A stretch of 64,000 nucleotides of DNA from Hygrophila difformis. Lineage: Eukaryota; Streptophyta; Magnoliopsida; Lamiales; Acanthaceae. The DNA lies in NCBI GenBank assembly GCA_030278955.1, contig JAOANR010000008.1, forward strand, positions 44,313,301 through 44,377,300, given 5' to 3'. A model generated the notes under the pieces. The model had not been told where the DNA came from and ran no database searches. It saw only the letters and a program-made list of their open reading frames with translations. Positions within the stretch are counted from its first letter, which is position 1, and each line of letters begins with the position of its first letter. Positions 12,067 through 25,264 of the stretch are shown here, piece by piece. The translations under genes were made by a program, and so were the position numbers.

Positions 12067-12933
12067 CCCCCCGCTAAATAAATCACTTAATGCCTATCAT
12101 TGTTCAAGACGAATGCAATCCATTTAGAATCATTGTGATTAAACCACCCCATGAGGATTCTCAACTCCAGAATTGATCAAGGATATAACTAAACAGTTTT
12201 GTTAATAAAAAGATATCATATGCAGTCTCACTCAAACATATATGCAGGACGGATATATAATGGGAAATAAAAACTTTAAAAGTTCCAAGAATTGCCGAAT
12301 AGAATTCCTAATGAGACAATAAAAGATGTTTCAATGGATTTCAAATTCCTATATTTACTTGTAATACTCTATCAACAATTGAATCAAATTGTTGCCATTT
12401 AATCTTACATCAAACAACTCACTATTTATTCTGCTCTAGTGAGAAGGTCCCCATAAGAACTGCTAACATTTCAACCATAATTCAGGTAGTTTTTGGGAAG
12501 AGCAAAACTATCATTTGTGACTCCAATAAAACTCATACGTATCTTCAAGAGGTGAAATCGACTGGGTAGTTTTGGTAAGTTATGAAATATTACTAAAATT
12601 TGCAATCATGCTGATATGAGAAGGGACTTACGCATGTGGTAGAGAGATGAATGTTTCACATCAGTTTTAATTAAAATTGTGCTTGGTTTTGAAACACCTA
12701 GCACATAAACAATTCTTCACACTGTTTCATAATCATATAATTATCAACATTTGGTTTCATCACATTTATCATCTAATGCTGAAATGAATACAATAAGCAG
12801 ATGATTTGTGATAAATTGGTGGATAAGAGACTAAAATCAAAATACAATAAGCTGAAATGGTGAAACGTTAAATTTGTTTTTCTCAGATATATAATAGAAT
12901 TGATTGGTAAAAATGAATCACTTATTATATCTA
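12067..12933. other. Intergenic, nothing recognised
   Basis: Non-repetitive AT-rich sequence without a credible ORF. Confidence 0.4.
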
Positions 12934-14243
12934 TCTATAATATATAAAGCCTCTTGATGCTACGAATAGTGTCTAAAACTTTCCTTTTACATAATTAATT
13001 AATATTAGGCCTTGAAAGAACCCATGAAAAAAAAGACTTCAAAAAATACATTTTAATAAAATATACTATATGTAAAAATATACATATTCATGAATGAAAA
13101 TATAATAATGCAAATTATTTATTTTTTATTAAAATTAATTAAATATATGTATTTATATAAGATATTTTTGAATTGAAATTTAATTAAAAATAATTAAATA
13201 TATGTATATATAAAAATATTTTAATTAAAAATAATGTGAAAGTTGTTCGAAAAATATTTAAATTTTGATATTTAGAAATTAATCTTTATTGAGTAATAAA
13301 TATTGTGCATTATATTATGTAATATAATTAATTTATTTACTTTGGATAATTTTTAGTTAAATATTTTTTTTCATATCAATTAGGTTAAATTATCTATATT
13401 GAATGTATGCATAAAGTTATACATAATTTAAAGAAAAAAATGATCAAATCAATATAATGATCTAAGTTTTTTTAAAAAAATATTTGTGATTTAATTTACT
13501 ATTTTTTTTTGTTTGATTAGGGTTTTTATTGCCTAACTACTCTTTTTTGCTTAAAATTTGGTTTAAATTGTAAATTATTAAATATTATATACATTTTTTA
13601 AAAAAATATATACATAATTTTATAAATATAAACAATGTTTTTATATTTAATTTAATTATCTATCTCTAATTATAGAATATTATCAACCAAACGCAGTTGA
13701 CCTGAGTGGTATGAGGATCTGACAGCTTAAGAAAAGGTCTCGGGTTCGGGCCTTTGTGTATGCAGAATTCTTCTTTGGGAGAGACAACCCTTCAAAGCCC
13801 ACCCGATCCTCGAAGAATTAGTCTTGGGTCCAATGAAGCCTGGGGATACCCTGATATTCACCTAAAAAAATATTATCAAAAATACAGTATGATAATTATT
13901 TTGTGTAATATCGTAATTTATGGTAATTTAAATACATTATGTAGGTCAAATATTGGATGAATAGCGTATATTATTGTTTAAACTATTGAGGTTAATAATC
14001 TGGATTTGAACAATTAATATTTCTTGTGTTAATTGTTGGTAAATAAATTATATATACAATTGATCGGGAAAAATATTTTGGCGAATAATAATTATTTCAT
14101 ACAAAATTGAAGTACATTTTGGTGTGTGTTATTTCGTATTGAACAAATCAGTATTATATTTCAATATTTTATTATTATCTTATGCGAACTATACTATATC
14201 TATCGTTAATCATCCCCGCCTATTCGGGTGGGGGAAATACTAG
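12934..14243 (+). mobile_element. Non-autonomous Helitron, about 1.3 kb
   Basis: The 5' end is TCTATAATATATAAAGCC preceded by A. The 3' end is CTAG followed by T, with a GC-rich hairpin (CCCCGCC...GGGTGGGG, about 14214-14234) a few bases before it. A...T flanks, TC start and hairpin plus CTAG end are the accepted Helitron signature. It has no Rep/helicase coding sequence and a SINE (13687-13868) has inserted in it. The 5' boundary is less certain than the 3' one. Confidence 0.7.
13687..13868 (+). mobile_element. tRNA-derived SINE (family 2)
   Basis: The 182-bp insertion is flanked by a perfect 11-bp target duplication AATATTATCAA (13676-13686 and 13869-13879) and ends in a short A run. An A-box-like TGACCTGAGTGGTA and a B-box-like GGTTCGGGCC are present. 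The 3' module (TTAGTCTTGGGTCCAATG, then GGGGATACC) recurs at 48893-49092 and as a reverse fragment at about 48176-48240. Confidence 0.85.
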
Positions 14244-14539
14244 TTTATTTAAGAGAACGTATCCAAAATTAAAAGTGGAGGAGAAAACCATAAGCAAAGA
14301 CTGACCATAAAGGAACTCAAAGATGCTAAAGCAAAGACATATATCAGGACAAAAAAAAAAAGAGCAAAATTTTCCTATTATTAGGTAAAACATTTAAATC
14401 AGACAACAGAGAATAATACATAAACTGCTTTACAATCAACATAAAGCAGTAGGGACAAAAACTAGGTGCTAGAAATGAAATTACAAGGAGATATGAATGT
14501 AGAAAATGAGGGTTAACATAACATAATGATCCGCAAGTC
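14244..14539. other. Intergenic spacer
   Basis: No gene or repeat was recognised between the Helitron and the CACTA element. Confidence 0.4.
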
Positions 14540-14542
14540 TAA

Positions 14543-14850
14543 CACTACAAGAAAAGTCAGGATTACCGACCCCAAAATGGGGTCAGTAAAAGGGTTTCAC
14601 GGGTCGTCTCGGCCCTTACCGACCACAATCGTGGGTCCGAAGAACGATGGTAGGTAATCCGGAGCCGACCACGGAGGCTGGGGGTTGACACGTTTCCCGA
14701 CCCCATTACCAACCCACTGTCGGTCGGTAAAACTACAGACCCCAGATGGGTCGGTAAACCGAGGATTGGGGACCTCCTGGAACAGACTGGACCGATCCCA
14801 TTACCGACCAACTTTGGGGTCTGTAAAGTCTGGTCCATGAGGTCCCCGAT
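14543..14850. repeat. CACTA left terminal inverted repeat and subterminal repeats
   Basis: After the terminal CACTACAAGAAAA, the motif TTACCGACC or its complement GGTCGGTAA recurs about nine times in both orientations, often next to CCCC. Such arrays are the binding sites for the TNPA-type protein in En/Spm elements. Here the role is inferred from position and density. Confidence 0.88.
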
Positions 14851-15216
14851 CCTCGGCTTACCGACCCCATCTAGCCATCCCCCTGCCATAATAAATATGA
14901 AACAACATTCCAACATAATACAATTCAACACCTGTGCAACAACATCCAAATCTTGAAAATACCCCATATTACATTAACCTACATCTTCAACAAGCTAAGA
15001 ATCCATCTTCCAACATAATATAAACAAACGATTCGAATAACATCCAAGTTTATAAACCATAACTTCCAAGTCTCCCAAGTGTAGCCTTAGACAACATAAA
15101 AAAAGTAACAAAACAAGTCAGAAACATAAGTCCAATACTACACCTCCACACAAGTCAGAAACATAAGTCCGAAAATAAAGCACAAAAGTATAATACTAAC
15201 CACACGGACACGTGAA

Positions 15217-18200
15217 TCAATGAACCCCAATGTCACCTCCACCCAAGCCGCCTCCAAAGTCATCATCCCCATCCCCGGGGCCTGGGGATCGAGGCCTCCG
15301 AACTCCAAGTAGTCTCTCCATCTGCTCGGCCATGGTTATCTGGGTCTGTGACAGTCTCTCCAGAGTGGCTGTATATGCATTGAACTGCTCCTGTGTCACA
15401 TATCCTGAACCAGATGGGGGAGGAGTGGAACCAACATCGAATGAGGGCCTAACCGCCTTGGCCATTGATCCTATGCCATATACGTTTTTTCGTCGGTCAT
15501 GTCCACCAGCGACGTTGAGGAAGACGCTGTCTGGATCGAAGTTAGGCCCAAGCGTGGGATTCTGGCTCAACCGCTCAGCCACCTGTAGTTCCAATGGAAA
15601 ATAAAGTAAAGGGACAATGTATAGTGAATTTATATGAGGTAAGTCTAGCATTTACTAGTTTTAAGAAACTCACATGTAGCTGCTGTGACTTGGGTCCGAT
15701 CCAAGCCTCCTTTTGATGTCCTCTTGTATGAGTGTGCTCATGTAGCTCGTGCAAGTGGACAGGCCTATTTATATCAGCCGACTGCGGAATTTCGAGGCAT
15801 AGAATTGGTGACCATGTCATTGTAAAGACCATCATTGTACTTTAAGTAAATAAGCAGATCATACCAATTTCTCGGCAGTGGCAAGGTGCGTCTTAGAGCC
15901 CGCTGTGTGTGTGGGGAGGGCCGGTGCATCCTCCTATCCCCGGCGTCTGTTCAGCTTTCCTCGTTTCGATTTCTCCTTAAAGGCCTGGGAATCCCAAATC
16001 CCCTGCCAATGCTCCGCCACCAGCGGGTCCGCAGGCATCGCCTTTTTTTCTTCCTCATGTCCAGGGTGTAATCCTTGTTCCTAAACTTTCAAAACGATCA
16101 AGTTTACATATTCGTATAACATATTCAAACATTTTTATTTAACTGTTATAATGTACCGGGCGATGTTCTTCTTCTCCCACTTCTTCCGTACTGATCTTGC
16201 GTGTTCAGGTGCCCAGCAAGCTACTTTCTTTAGGTTACGTTTGATCAACTCATGTACAGATTTAAAGAATGGCATAACATTCATATAAAAGTTACTGAAT
16301 ACCTAAAACTCGCCCCAGTAGAAGTCTTTGGTCTCTTGGGAGACCTTTCTCCAGCTTATCCCCTTCATATCAGCACACATAAGATATATATCAGTGATTT
16401 TTCTCATGAGTGAGTTCGTGAATTCAACGCTGAACGAAAGTAGTTAAAAGTGTATACTTAAATGCATGTACTGTATAGTTAAAACTGTTATGACTTTAAA
16501 AATTAATTCACTTACACCCTATCTCCAACTCTGGGGGAAATCATCACCCGATCGTCGATTAACTGAGCCGCGGGAGGAGGCCCCTGCGTAGATCCCACCG
16601 ATCCTAACAACCAAAACATCATGTTTTGTTAGTAAGCATCTAAAGGAACACCATTTAATGTATATTGTACCTGGAGTGTGAGGCGGTGGTGTTTCTGGCA
16701 CGACAGAACATAGAAGTGGTGTATCATCGGGCTGCTCGTCTGAGCTGGCTGCATCAACTGTGGTTCAAAACATTATAAATGTAAATACAATGTTAATAGA
16801 GGAATATTATACGTGAATGTAAGTTGATTTAAAGGTGTGTTTTTCCGAAATACCTGCCATCTGTCGGGTTACAGCCTCGGTCGCCTCCCGGATAGCTGCC
16901 GTGATGACAGCCATTTATTATCTGTAATTCAGGAAAGAATAGGATCAGAGAAAGAGCTTAAATAGTAGAAAAGTTGTTATAAAAATAGGAAAATCTCACG
17001 CTTTGATCTTACTAGAAAACTGATCCACGCGCTGTTAAATTCAGGAAAAAGACTCTATGCTATGTCATTTGAACAAAGCATGAGAGGAAGCCAGAAGCGA
17101 AGAGCGAGATTGAGGATCTTAGGAAAGGAAGTCGAAGAGGATAAAAGGAAGTCTACGCGTTGAGCTGAGAAAGCTAGTTGTTAAAGCGTGAAGAATAGAA
17201 GAAGAAGTTTGAAGAAAGAAAGCTCACGCTTTGACAGGAAGCAAATCTTAACAAAGCACGGAGCGAGGGAATAAGTTCACAGTAAGCTGAGGCGAGCACG
17301 ACAATTATTTCCAGGACGGGAGGCGGTTACTTCGCGCACATCTATAAATAAGGACCTAGAGCTTAGCTCTAGGCATCGGTGGAGTTTAGAGTTTCATTTT
17401 CATATTTCTCCCGATCACTTTACAGTTTTCGTAGGTAGGGTAGATAGATTTCCAATTCTGTTCTTGCGATTCTTGTATTTGTTCTTCAGAATTTACTTTT
17501 GTATAGGTAGATTAGATTTAATTTTGCCTTAGTAGAATAGATTAAGAATCTCCTAGAGAGAAGAATTCTGCAATTAGGAGTGTTTCACTTCCATTACAAT
17601 GACGATCGATTCATCTTGTTTTCTTCGTGTTCAAAAAATCAATCTCGCATTTTCTGATGAATTTCAGATCTCCAGGTGTATTCGTTTCTTTTACTGTTTA
17701 CATTTTCTGTGATATGAAGGTAAATCATGTTTTGGATCGTATATTTTCTTTTGGAATCTTAATCTTTTAATCGAAATAACTGGTTATGTTTAGAACAATG
17801 GTTGAATTCAGGATAGAATTTCAAATTAGAATACATAATCTCCATTTGCGTTATTCGTAATCATTTAGAAATTTGGTAATCCGGTTTTGAATCTGTTGTT
17901 CTAGTTCATTAATTTGCAAAGAGATGGTATAATGTTTTGGCAGAGTGTTTGATTATGAATTTCTTGGAAACTAGCAATTCCTATTGTTAATACTTTCATG
18001 TTATTGTCTCCAGATCATAATCGTTCTCAAAATCCATATTTCTTAAAATTTTGGAATCTTTATCTTTCCAGCTTGATATTGTTCATGGTAAAACTATTAA
18101 AGAAATTAGATTAAGCAGTTGTTATTTCAGTCTGATTCTGATTCCATGAACATTTTTGTTTGGTTAAGCAAGGTGGTCCTTGCCATGTTCTCGAAAGACC

Positions 18201-20362
18201 CAGCTGTGTTAAGCATAGCGTGATAATCTTTCAGAATTGAAATTCTAAGTTCACAAACTTGACTAAGCTGCTTTCAGGATAAATCTCGCCATATTTCTTA
18301 ATAAATATTGCGAGAGGAATCTCTGAAAACACTTCATTTTCATACTTACCTTCATGCACATACTTTTCCTCGCTTTGTTCCAGTATGGAATGACGCGAGG
18401 GACCTTACTTACAAACTTTACAACCATAATATGTTTTCCCAGAACTCACGCCTTGTTCATTTGAACAAAGCGAGGAAGAATTCTGAGATAGCATCCGAAG
18501 TGGTTCTCTTCGAAAAGAAGCCAAATAACCTCTCGCTATATACGTATATCACCTAGCTTATAAAAGAGGGTTGAACAACCACGCCGTATTCATGAGAATC
18601 TTATCGCGTGGAGTTTCATCTCTCTGTATTACTTGAATATGAGGAACATTCTATGAATAATAACTCCCTCCACGCTGTTCAAATATAGCGCGCAGAAAAT
18701 TAGAATGTTCATAATTTTAAACCCCAAGATAATTACTGCGAGTTATCTTGGACATCTATTTTGCAGACTTAATTCTCAAATCCTTTTTAAAGGAGTAATT
18801 CCCTATATTCTGTCTAGCTCCTATTTTATATTCTTGGGGCACCCTAGCATTTTACTTAGAGGATTCAGGACCCTCACCGTTTCTTTATACATATATTACT
18901 TATCTATATTCATATTATTTTGGGATATTTCCCAAATTTAGCAGAGTACGCTAGCTTTTCCATGTCATAAATTCTTCACTCATGAATCATTAATGTCACC
19001 ATTACAATCATAAGCATATAGAGATTGGGATGAGGATATAAGTTTTGCCGAATCATCATTTACTCAGGTATAATGTTGAACAAACCTGCTTTATAGTTGG
19101 ACATTGAGTACCTTCCGTTTAAAAGGGAAAGATGTTTCAAAAATCATCTTTTTTCTTATGAATTAATGGAAGTCTATAATGGATAACTTCCGGGGGTTAT
19201 AGATAGTTGTAAGAAACAAAATCACATGCTATGAGTAGGAACTTATGCAGAATAAACATTCATTAATCCTGAGTCAAGTCATGAGTAATTGGAAATATTT
19301 ACAGTGAAATCCCCTGCCAAATGCACCTCTATGAATCTGAGTAGTCCAGATAAGTCAAGGATTTTGATTAGCAATTTCATCTTGATATACTCACAGGATT
19401 ACTATTTCTTACAAATACTTATTGGAATTATTTTGAGAAGCTTGAGTCTCATAAAACCCTTGAATGATAGTTCTTTTGTCTTTTGTAGTGGACATTCAAG
19501 ACAGGATTATGAGAATCATTTTTAACAGAATAATATAAGGCCAACAATAAGTTCAGACTTATATTGGATTGTTTGGATGTGACCTTTGATTTTCAATGAC
19601 TTAATCTGAATCAGAAAGAAACAGATTAAGTGATATTCGCAAAAGCTTATACTATGAGATGAGTCTGAACGATCATCCCTTAGTATTAAGTATCACATGA
19701 CTTTAGAACTTACATTGTCACGACACTGGGTCAAAAGTACTCGTCTTGGGAAAGTGACTTAAGACATGAAGAAATTAGCAAACTTGATAAATGAATTATT
19801 TGAATCCTATGAACCCACACATTATTCGAATAATCATAAAGCATGAGTATCTCTGCATGAATTCATTTCTTTTTCTTTGTTTTTCTGTCAGCATCATTCA
19901 TTAATCCGTATTCATTTTATCCATACAATGATTTCTTTTACTTTACATATGCAATTCTTTAAAGCTTTCATTTAAATGTTTCTGCGTATTAATTTCCGGC
20001 ATTAGGATTTAGATAAAACTCATCATTCACTGAATAAACCAGAGTACTGTCGTTTTAATAATCATGCACTATTAAATGATTCTATCGCATAACCCTCTAG
20101 AGAATGATCCCGACAAGTTAAATAAATACTGCAAGCCTGTTACCGTGTGCTTTCGGTATGCATAAATGCTCTTGAATATACCATCATTTCCTCTTTATTA
20201 TTCCATTGTATTATATGGGGTGATGGGGGAATTTGAAAGACGTTGTAGTAAATGCAGCAAAAGCTTCATGCCGCGAGCTGAGAAGATGTCAATTCATGCA
20301 CCGATAACGATCCTTGGAACCCTCTGCCTCCTCGAAGACGAACCACCCCCTCGGTCTGTCAT
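15217..20362 (-). pseudogene. TNPA-like gene of the CACTA element (Ptta/En/Spm family), interrupted by a solo LTR
   Basis: The coding path runs on the minus strand from an ATG at 20360-20362. The first exon starts MTDRGGGSSSRRQR, then is interrupted by the solo LTR (16902-20268) and resumes at 16901 as AAIREATEAVTRQMAG, ending at a GT donor at 16853. Further exons lie at about 16757-16671, 16600-16513, 16440-16290, 16260-16150, 16080-15880, 15770-15660 and 15604-15217. The last exon holds the VYGIGS motif and a C-terminal coiled-coil-like stretch typical of the plant Ptta/En/Spm transposase family. An apparent frameshift in exon 1 and an in-frame TAG at about 15943 (after KLNRRRG) break it in addition to the LTR. 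Exon edges other than the first two are approximate. Family members bind subterminal repeats. Confidence 0.8.
16902..20268 (+). mobile_element. Solo gypsy-type LTR (family A), 3,367 bp, inside the CACTA TNPA gene
   Basis: Starts TGATGACAGCC and ends AAAAGCTTCA, and is flanked by a perfect 5-bp target duplication TGCCG (16897-16901 and 20269-20273). The 3' two thirds match 1-1998. TATA-like boxes occur at about 17342-17350 (TATAAATAAGG) and 18558-18566 (TTATAAAAG). The LTR contains no coding domain. Reading the host sequence across the single TGCCG restores continuity of the TNPA exon, which confirms both boundaries. Confidence 0.92.
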
Positions 20363-20477
20363 CTGCAAAATTTAAATATAATCAGATCCCACAATGTTGA
20401 ATAAAATAGAATGTATATGCTATCATTTAGTAAGGTTGATTTAAATTAAGTTCATCACATTTCAAACTCGGAAATCA

Positions 20478-23400
20478 TCATACGAGGTGTCCTGAAGGAT
20501 CATCCGGATCAATCTCATGTGAAGTAGCATCAGTGTCTCTCGATGATTCTGAATTAATACTCTCATCCTGAGGAAGGCCAACAAGCTGAACGACGTCGTC
20601 TGTTAGTGGCTCCCGCCTTGACGTGATCGTTGTTCTTTCTAGACCAACATGTTCCAGAACATCAACCTGGAACACTTCTGCATCTTCCACGGATCTGACT
20701 GTCACAACACCTCTAGGTTTGGCCTTACACACGGCCAACCACTCATACCGACTCATTGTAGGTCTCATGGTTGGGAACGGAACGTAGCACCTGTTCGGCT
20801 TGATTAGCGAATATGAAAGGTTCATATATGTTCAAGGACTTTGACCTGTTAATTTCAACAAGCTTGTAGTTCGAATGGGTGCGCGTCCCAATTCCTTCAC
20901 GGATATCAAACCATCTACATTTGAAGAAGGGAGTTTGCTTGATAGGCAGTGCGGGATACTCTATGACTATAATCTCTTCAATTATACCATAGTAGTCTCC
21001 GTACTGTGACGATGTGATACAAACGCCACTGTTATGTGTCGATCTTTGCCCACCATGAGATTCTGTGTGAAATTTCATCCCATTTACAAAATACATCGGT
21101 TATGATGCCGTAATAGGAAGTGGCTTTGTGCCACGTGACCAATGCAAGGATTTTCGGGTAGATTTTCAACCACGTATGAAAGGAACCATCTAGGAAAGTC
21201 CTCTGATTGCGCTACCCAAATATCCGCTCCACTTAATCCAGGGCGCTCCTTGAGCAGCTGTTGTGTGAATTTTCTATTATTAAGACGATATCCACATTAA
21301 CATCGACATTGAAAAGTATTGAATACAATATTGATTATAAATAAAACTTACCCTATATACGGTTCAAAGTCTTTACAGTTTAAGATGAGGTACTTGTGTA
21401 TCGCTTTCAGCACTTGTTTAGACAAATGCCTCTTTTTTTTCTTTCCTTGGGCCCGTCTCGAGTACTTGAATACACTGGGGAGGCTATCGTCACATTCCTC
21501 GGCACATTCCTCCCTCGAGTGAAAACATGCTTCTCAAAATAATGAGAGCAGAAATTGATGCCTCACGGACCATGTATGAATTGCAAATACTACCTTCAAC
21601 ATGTGCCTTGTTACGCACAGTTCTCTTCAATCGATTCAGATACCTGGTTGATATTATATAATGTACATATTTGTATAAGCTAATGAATACAACCAAATAT
21701 TTAATATGGAGTGTAACGAAATAACAATATTAAAATTTTACCTCTCATACGGGTACATCCATCTGAATTGAACTGGACCGGCAAGCCTACATTTGTGAGG
21801 GAGGTGTACAGGAAGATGTTCCATACAGTCGAAAAAGGCTGGTGGGAAAATTGTCTCCAACTTACATAGAACGACGGGAAAGTCAATAGCCAATTTGTCT
21901 AAGTCCTGAACTTTGATTGTTTTCACAGTCAAGGCCCGAAAAAAGTTGCATAGTTCTGTTATAAGTTCCCACACATTTTTAGGAAGGAGCTCCCGCCATC
22001 CTATCGGTAGAAGACGCTGTAAGAATATATGGCAATAATGACTTTTCATGCCAAGCATCCTATGTTATTCATGTATATGCATCTGCCCATGTTGGACACA
22101 CATCCATCAGGAAATTTAACCCTGGTACCCATCTCAAGAATACATCCCTTCTGTCCTTGTCCATTGTGTAGACCGCTTTTGGATATTTGCCGGTAGGACT
22201 ATCCTTATGCAGTTCAGGCTATTACACAAGATCACGATGTCATCTCGTGCTTTCGCATTCTCTTTTGTCTTTCCCTACACGTCCATGACAGTGTTGAAAA
22301 TATTCTTAAACACATTCTTCTCAATATGCATTACATCTTAGTTGTGACGAACCAAATTCGTCTTCCAATAAGGAAGATCCCAGAATATACTCCTTTATTT
22401 TCCATCCACATGCCATTACTGAGTACTGAATTCGCCTCAGCTGCGCCTAACTTGGTTACACGACATAGACCATGCATTTCAATGTCTTCCAGCACTTCTT
22501 CACCACTTTTTATCCTTGGTGGCAGTCCGTGGTCCTCTCGATCCTTTTTGAATTTTGACTTATCGAGTCTGAAAGGATGATCAGAAGGAAGGAACCTCCT
22601 GTGAGCATCAAACCACGACTGTTTTCCACCCTCTTTGAGCCTTATCGATTCTGTTTCTTCCATACATACATGGCACATTTTTCCTGCATGTGCTCGAACC
22701 TGACAACATAGTATATGCCGGAAAGTCTCCGATGGTCCACATCAAGACCGCCTTCATCTGAAAGTTATGTTTGGCATAACGATATATGTTGTGACCCCAA
22801 CATCCCACATCTCTAAGAGCTCGGCTATTAATGGTTGCAAGTAGACATCGATCCCCTATTTTGGGCTTGATCTCCCGGGAATTATGCATTTCAGAAATAT
22901 GTATTCATTTTTCATAGACATCGAACCCGAGTGAGCAAATGGTTTGAAACCATCCGTACATAATCCCAAACGGACATTTCGTCCCTCGACACCAAATTCT
23001 GGATGAATTGTATCAAAGTGCTTCTATGCCTCCGAGTCGCTGGGATGGCATATCTCTCCGGACGACCCATGCTCATGTCCGACATGCCAAGTCATATGCT
23101 CCACAATCGCCTCTGATGCATACAACCTCTTTAGTCTGTTCTTAAGTGGGAAATAGAACATGTATTTCCGTCCTATCCGTGAATTAGAATTTGTTTCCCC
23201 ATACCGTTGCTCAGCACAGAACTTGCAATTCTCTAATGTTGCATCGTCGCGCCAAAATGACATACACCCCTTAGCACAACAATCAATTTTCTGAACAGGT
23301 AGGCCCAATCCTTTGAGTAGTTTCTTCGCCTCTTAAAAGTTCTTAACCATGGAATTCTCCTCGGGGAGTGTATCAATAATGAGTTGGCACAAAGTATCGA

Positions 23401-23956
23401 AGCACCTCTCCGATAAGTTGTGTTCGGCTTTAATATTTAATAACCCAGCAATTGTTGACAGTAATGTCATTTTCTTGCATCCAGGCCACAAATCATTGTC
23501 TGCTGCCTCCAACATACGGTAGAACAACCTCTCATGTGCATTAGGTTCCTCGAGTGCTCTCGATTCATCACTTTGATTGGGTGGTGTTGTATTGGGAATA
23601 CCAATTTCCATCCCATCACACACCATTTGAATTTAAGCATCCTCAGTTGAGGACACTGTAGACGCACGAGGCTCTGTATCATCCGACCGACTAAATTGGT
23701 GTCGCTCTCCGTGACACGTCCATGTTTCGTACTTGGGGACAAATCCAAATTTCTGTAGATGGTACTTGATGTCATCATCAGATCGATAACATTTATTTCT
23801 ACACTTACCACACGAACACCTCAATTTTCCCTGGGCTCTATCGACATCTGTGTTTCTATGAGACATACACAAGAACAATTCAGCTCCATTAATAAATTCG
23901 GGCGTGAGCTCCCCAATTTCACGGCAGGAGCGGTATATCCAACTCCGGTCCATCAC
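20478..23956 (-). pseudogene. TNPD-like transposase of the CACTA element (tnp2 family)
   Basis: Translation begins MMDRSWIYRS at 23956. The N-terminal part (to about 23700) matches the transposase-associated domain with its conserved CPCxxC-like cluster (CSCGKCRN). The region 23626-22330 carries the tnp2 transposase core, including the CCAKGC and YRYAKHNFQMKA segments. The region 22058-21490 is the DUF4218 module (FFDCMEHLPVHLPHKCRLAG), and 21096-20880 the DUF4216 module (FFKCRWFDIREGIG). This is the usual domain order for plant CACTA TNPD proteins. In-frame stops lie at 23633-23635 (TAA), 23333-23335 (TAA) and 23024-23026 (TAG), and later frame changes are needed, so it is dead. Intron positions were not resolved. 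Confidence 0.92.
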
Positions 23957-24309
23957 CTACAAATATGGCAATATGCCACTGATTGATAACTACATTTCAT
24001 CAATACTTTGCTTTTAGATTGTTAATATGCTAATACTTTAACTTATTTTATTGGAAAATTTGTACTTGCGTGCAGAAGGAAATTCGATAGAATTATTATT
24101 TGATCGAATGTTCCTACGGTAGTTGTTTAATATTCAAAACATAAAAGAAATATAGCTCAACAACATCTAAAAAAACTACTTCAACTCCGATACTACATCC
24201 AGAAAACACCCATAAAAGACTACATCTAATTAATCTTTCAACTCCAATATCAACATATAACGACGACATAAGAAAAAATTTATCCAATTGAACACGAACA
24301 ACACATACA

Positions 24310-24785
24310 CTTCAAAATTAAATAACTTTCTCATTCGAACTCCAAATTGAGCATATCATATATGAAAATTCATTTATTCTACGAGAGGGTTCTAATCATG
24401 TACCTAGAAATTCATGAATCCAAATATTGAGTGTGGAGAAACTGAAAACAGCCTGCTGCCATGTGCTTGTATTTTATTTTTTTTGGGATTTCGCTAAGGA
24501 GACACACCATCACATATTAGCCATTCACAATACTAGGCATTCTAAAATTATGGTTAATATCAAAAAAAAATATAACGAAAATGCCGGAAAAAACATGCAT
24601 CAAAAAACATATAACTAAGCATAATATACACTTTAAAATCACATAACTTTCTCATACGATCAACAAATTAAGCATATCATATATGAAAATTCATCTACTC
24701 GACGAGAGTTATCTAATTATGTGCCTAAAATTTAAAGAATCCAAATATTGAGTGCGCAATAGCCCAAAACAGCCGCTGCCCTACA
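24310..24785. repeat. Diverged direct duplication in CACTA 5' region
   Basis: About 160 bp at 24310-24470 recurs at 24627-24785. Both copies contain AGCATATCATATATGAAAAT and CCAAATATTGAGTG. They lie upstream of the transposase start and could be part of its promoter or leader. No protein is encoded. Confidence 0.8.
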
Positions 24786-25124
24786 AAATCCAAGCTTAAT
24801 TTTTTTTTTTTAGTATTTGGCTATTATACACAACAAAGATCAGATTTCACCTTATGACACTACTTGCATTTCAATTTTAAGTGTTAATAGCGATGACAAT
24901 CGAATGTGGGCAAAAATTTGGTCACAAAATGAAATACCCAACCACATTACAAATGGGCAAAAAATTGACAACAATCAAATGGATTAAATGGGAAGAAATA
25001 CCCAATCGAATACCTTCAATGACTACACGAATGGAATGGAGAGGGTTCACCAAATGGAAATGAAGGTCTTGACCGCAACACGAAAACACTCGGGGGTGGC
25101 TCGAATTGGACGGGCGAACTTGCT

Positions 25125-25210
25125 GCACAGAGGGGCGGTGGTCGGCGGGCGGTGACGACGGCGTGTGGTCGGCGGGCGGTGGCGTCGGGCGATTGTCGGC
25201 GTCTGGTCAC
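25125..25210. promoter_or_regulatory. GC-rich block near the transcriptional 5' end of the CACTA element
   Basis: A run of GTGGTCGGCGGGCGGTG-like units stands out from the AT-rich surroundings. En/Spm carries a GC-rich, methylation-prone downstream control region in the corresponding position. The analogy is by position and composition only. Confidence 0.4.
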
Positions 25211-25264
25211 ACGAGAGAAGGGAGGGAGGATTTTTGTTCTGTTCTGTCGAGGGAGCCCGATTTG

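Noticed and set aside
15230..15604. 124-codon plus-strand ORF rich in Pro/Ser
   Set aside because: It is antisense to the last TNPA exon, which carries the recognisable VYGIGS motif.
16912..16914. ATG as the start of TNPA
   Set aside because: It looked like a start for MAVITAAIREATEA, but these first bases belong to the solo LTR; the TGCCG duplication shows the exon continues at 20274.
20166..20375. 69-codon plus-strand ORF
   Set aside because: It crosses the boundary between the solo LTR and the CACTA element, an artefact of the insertion.
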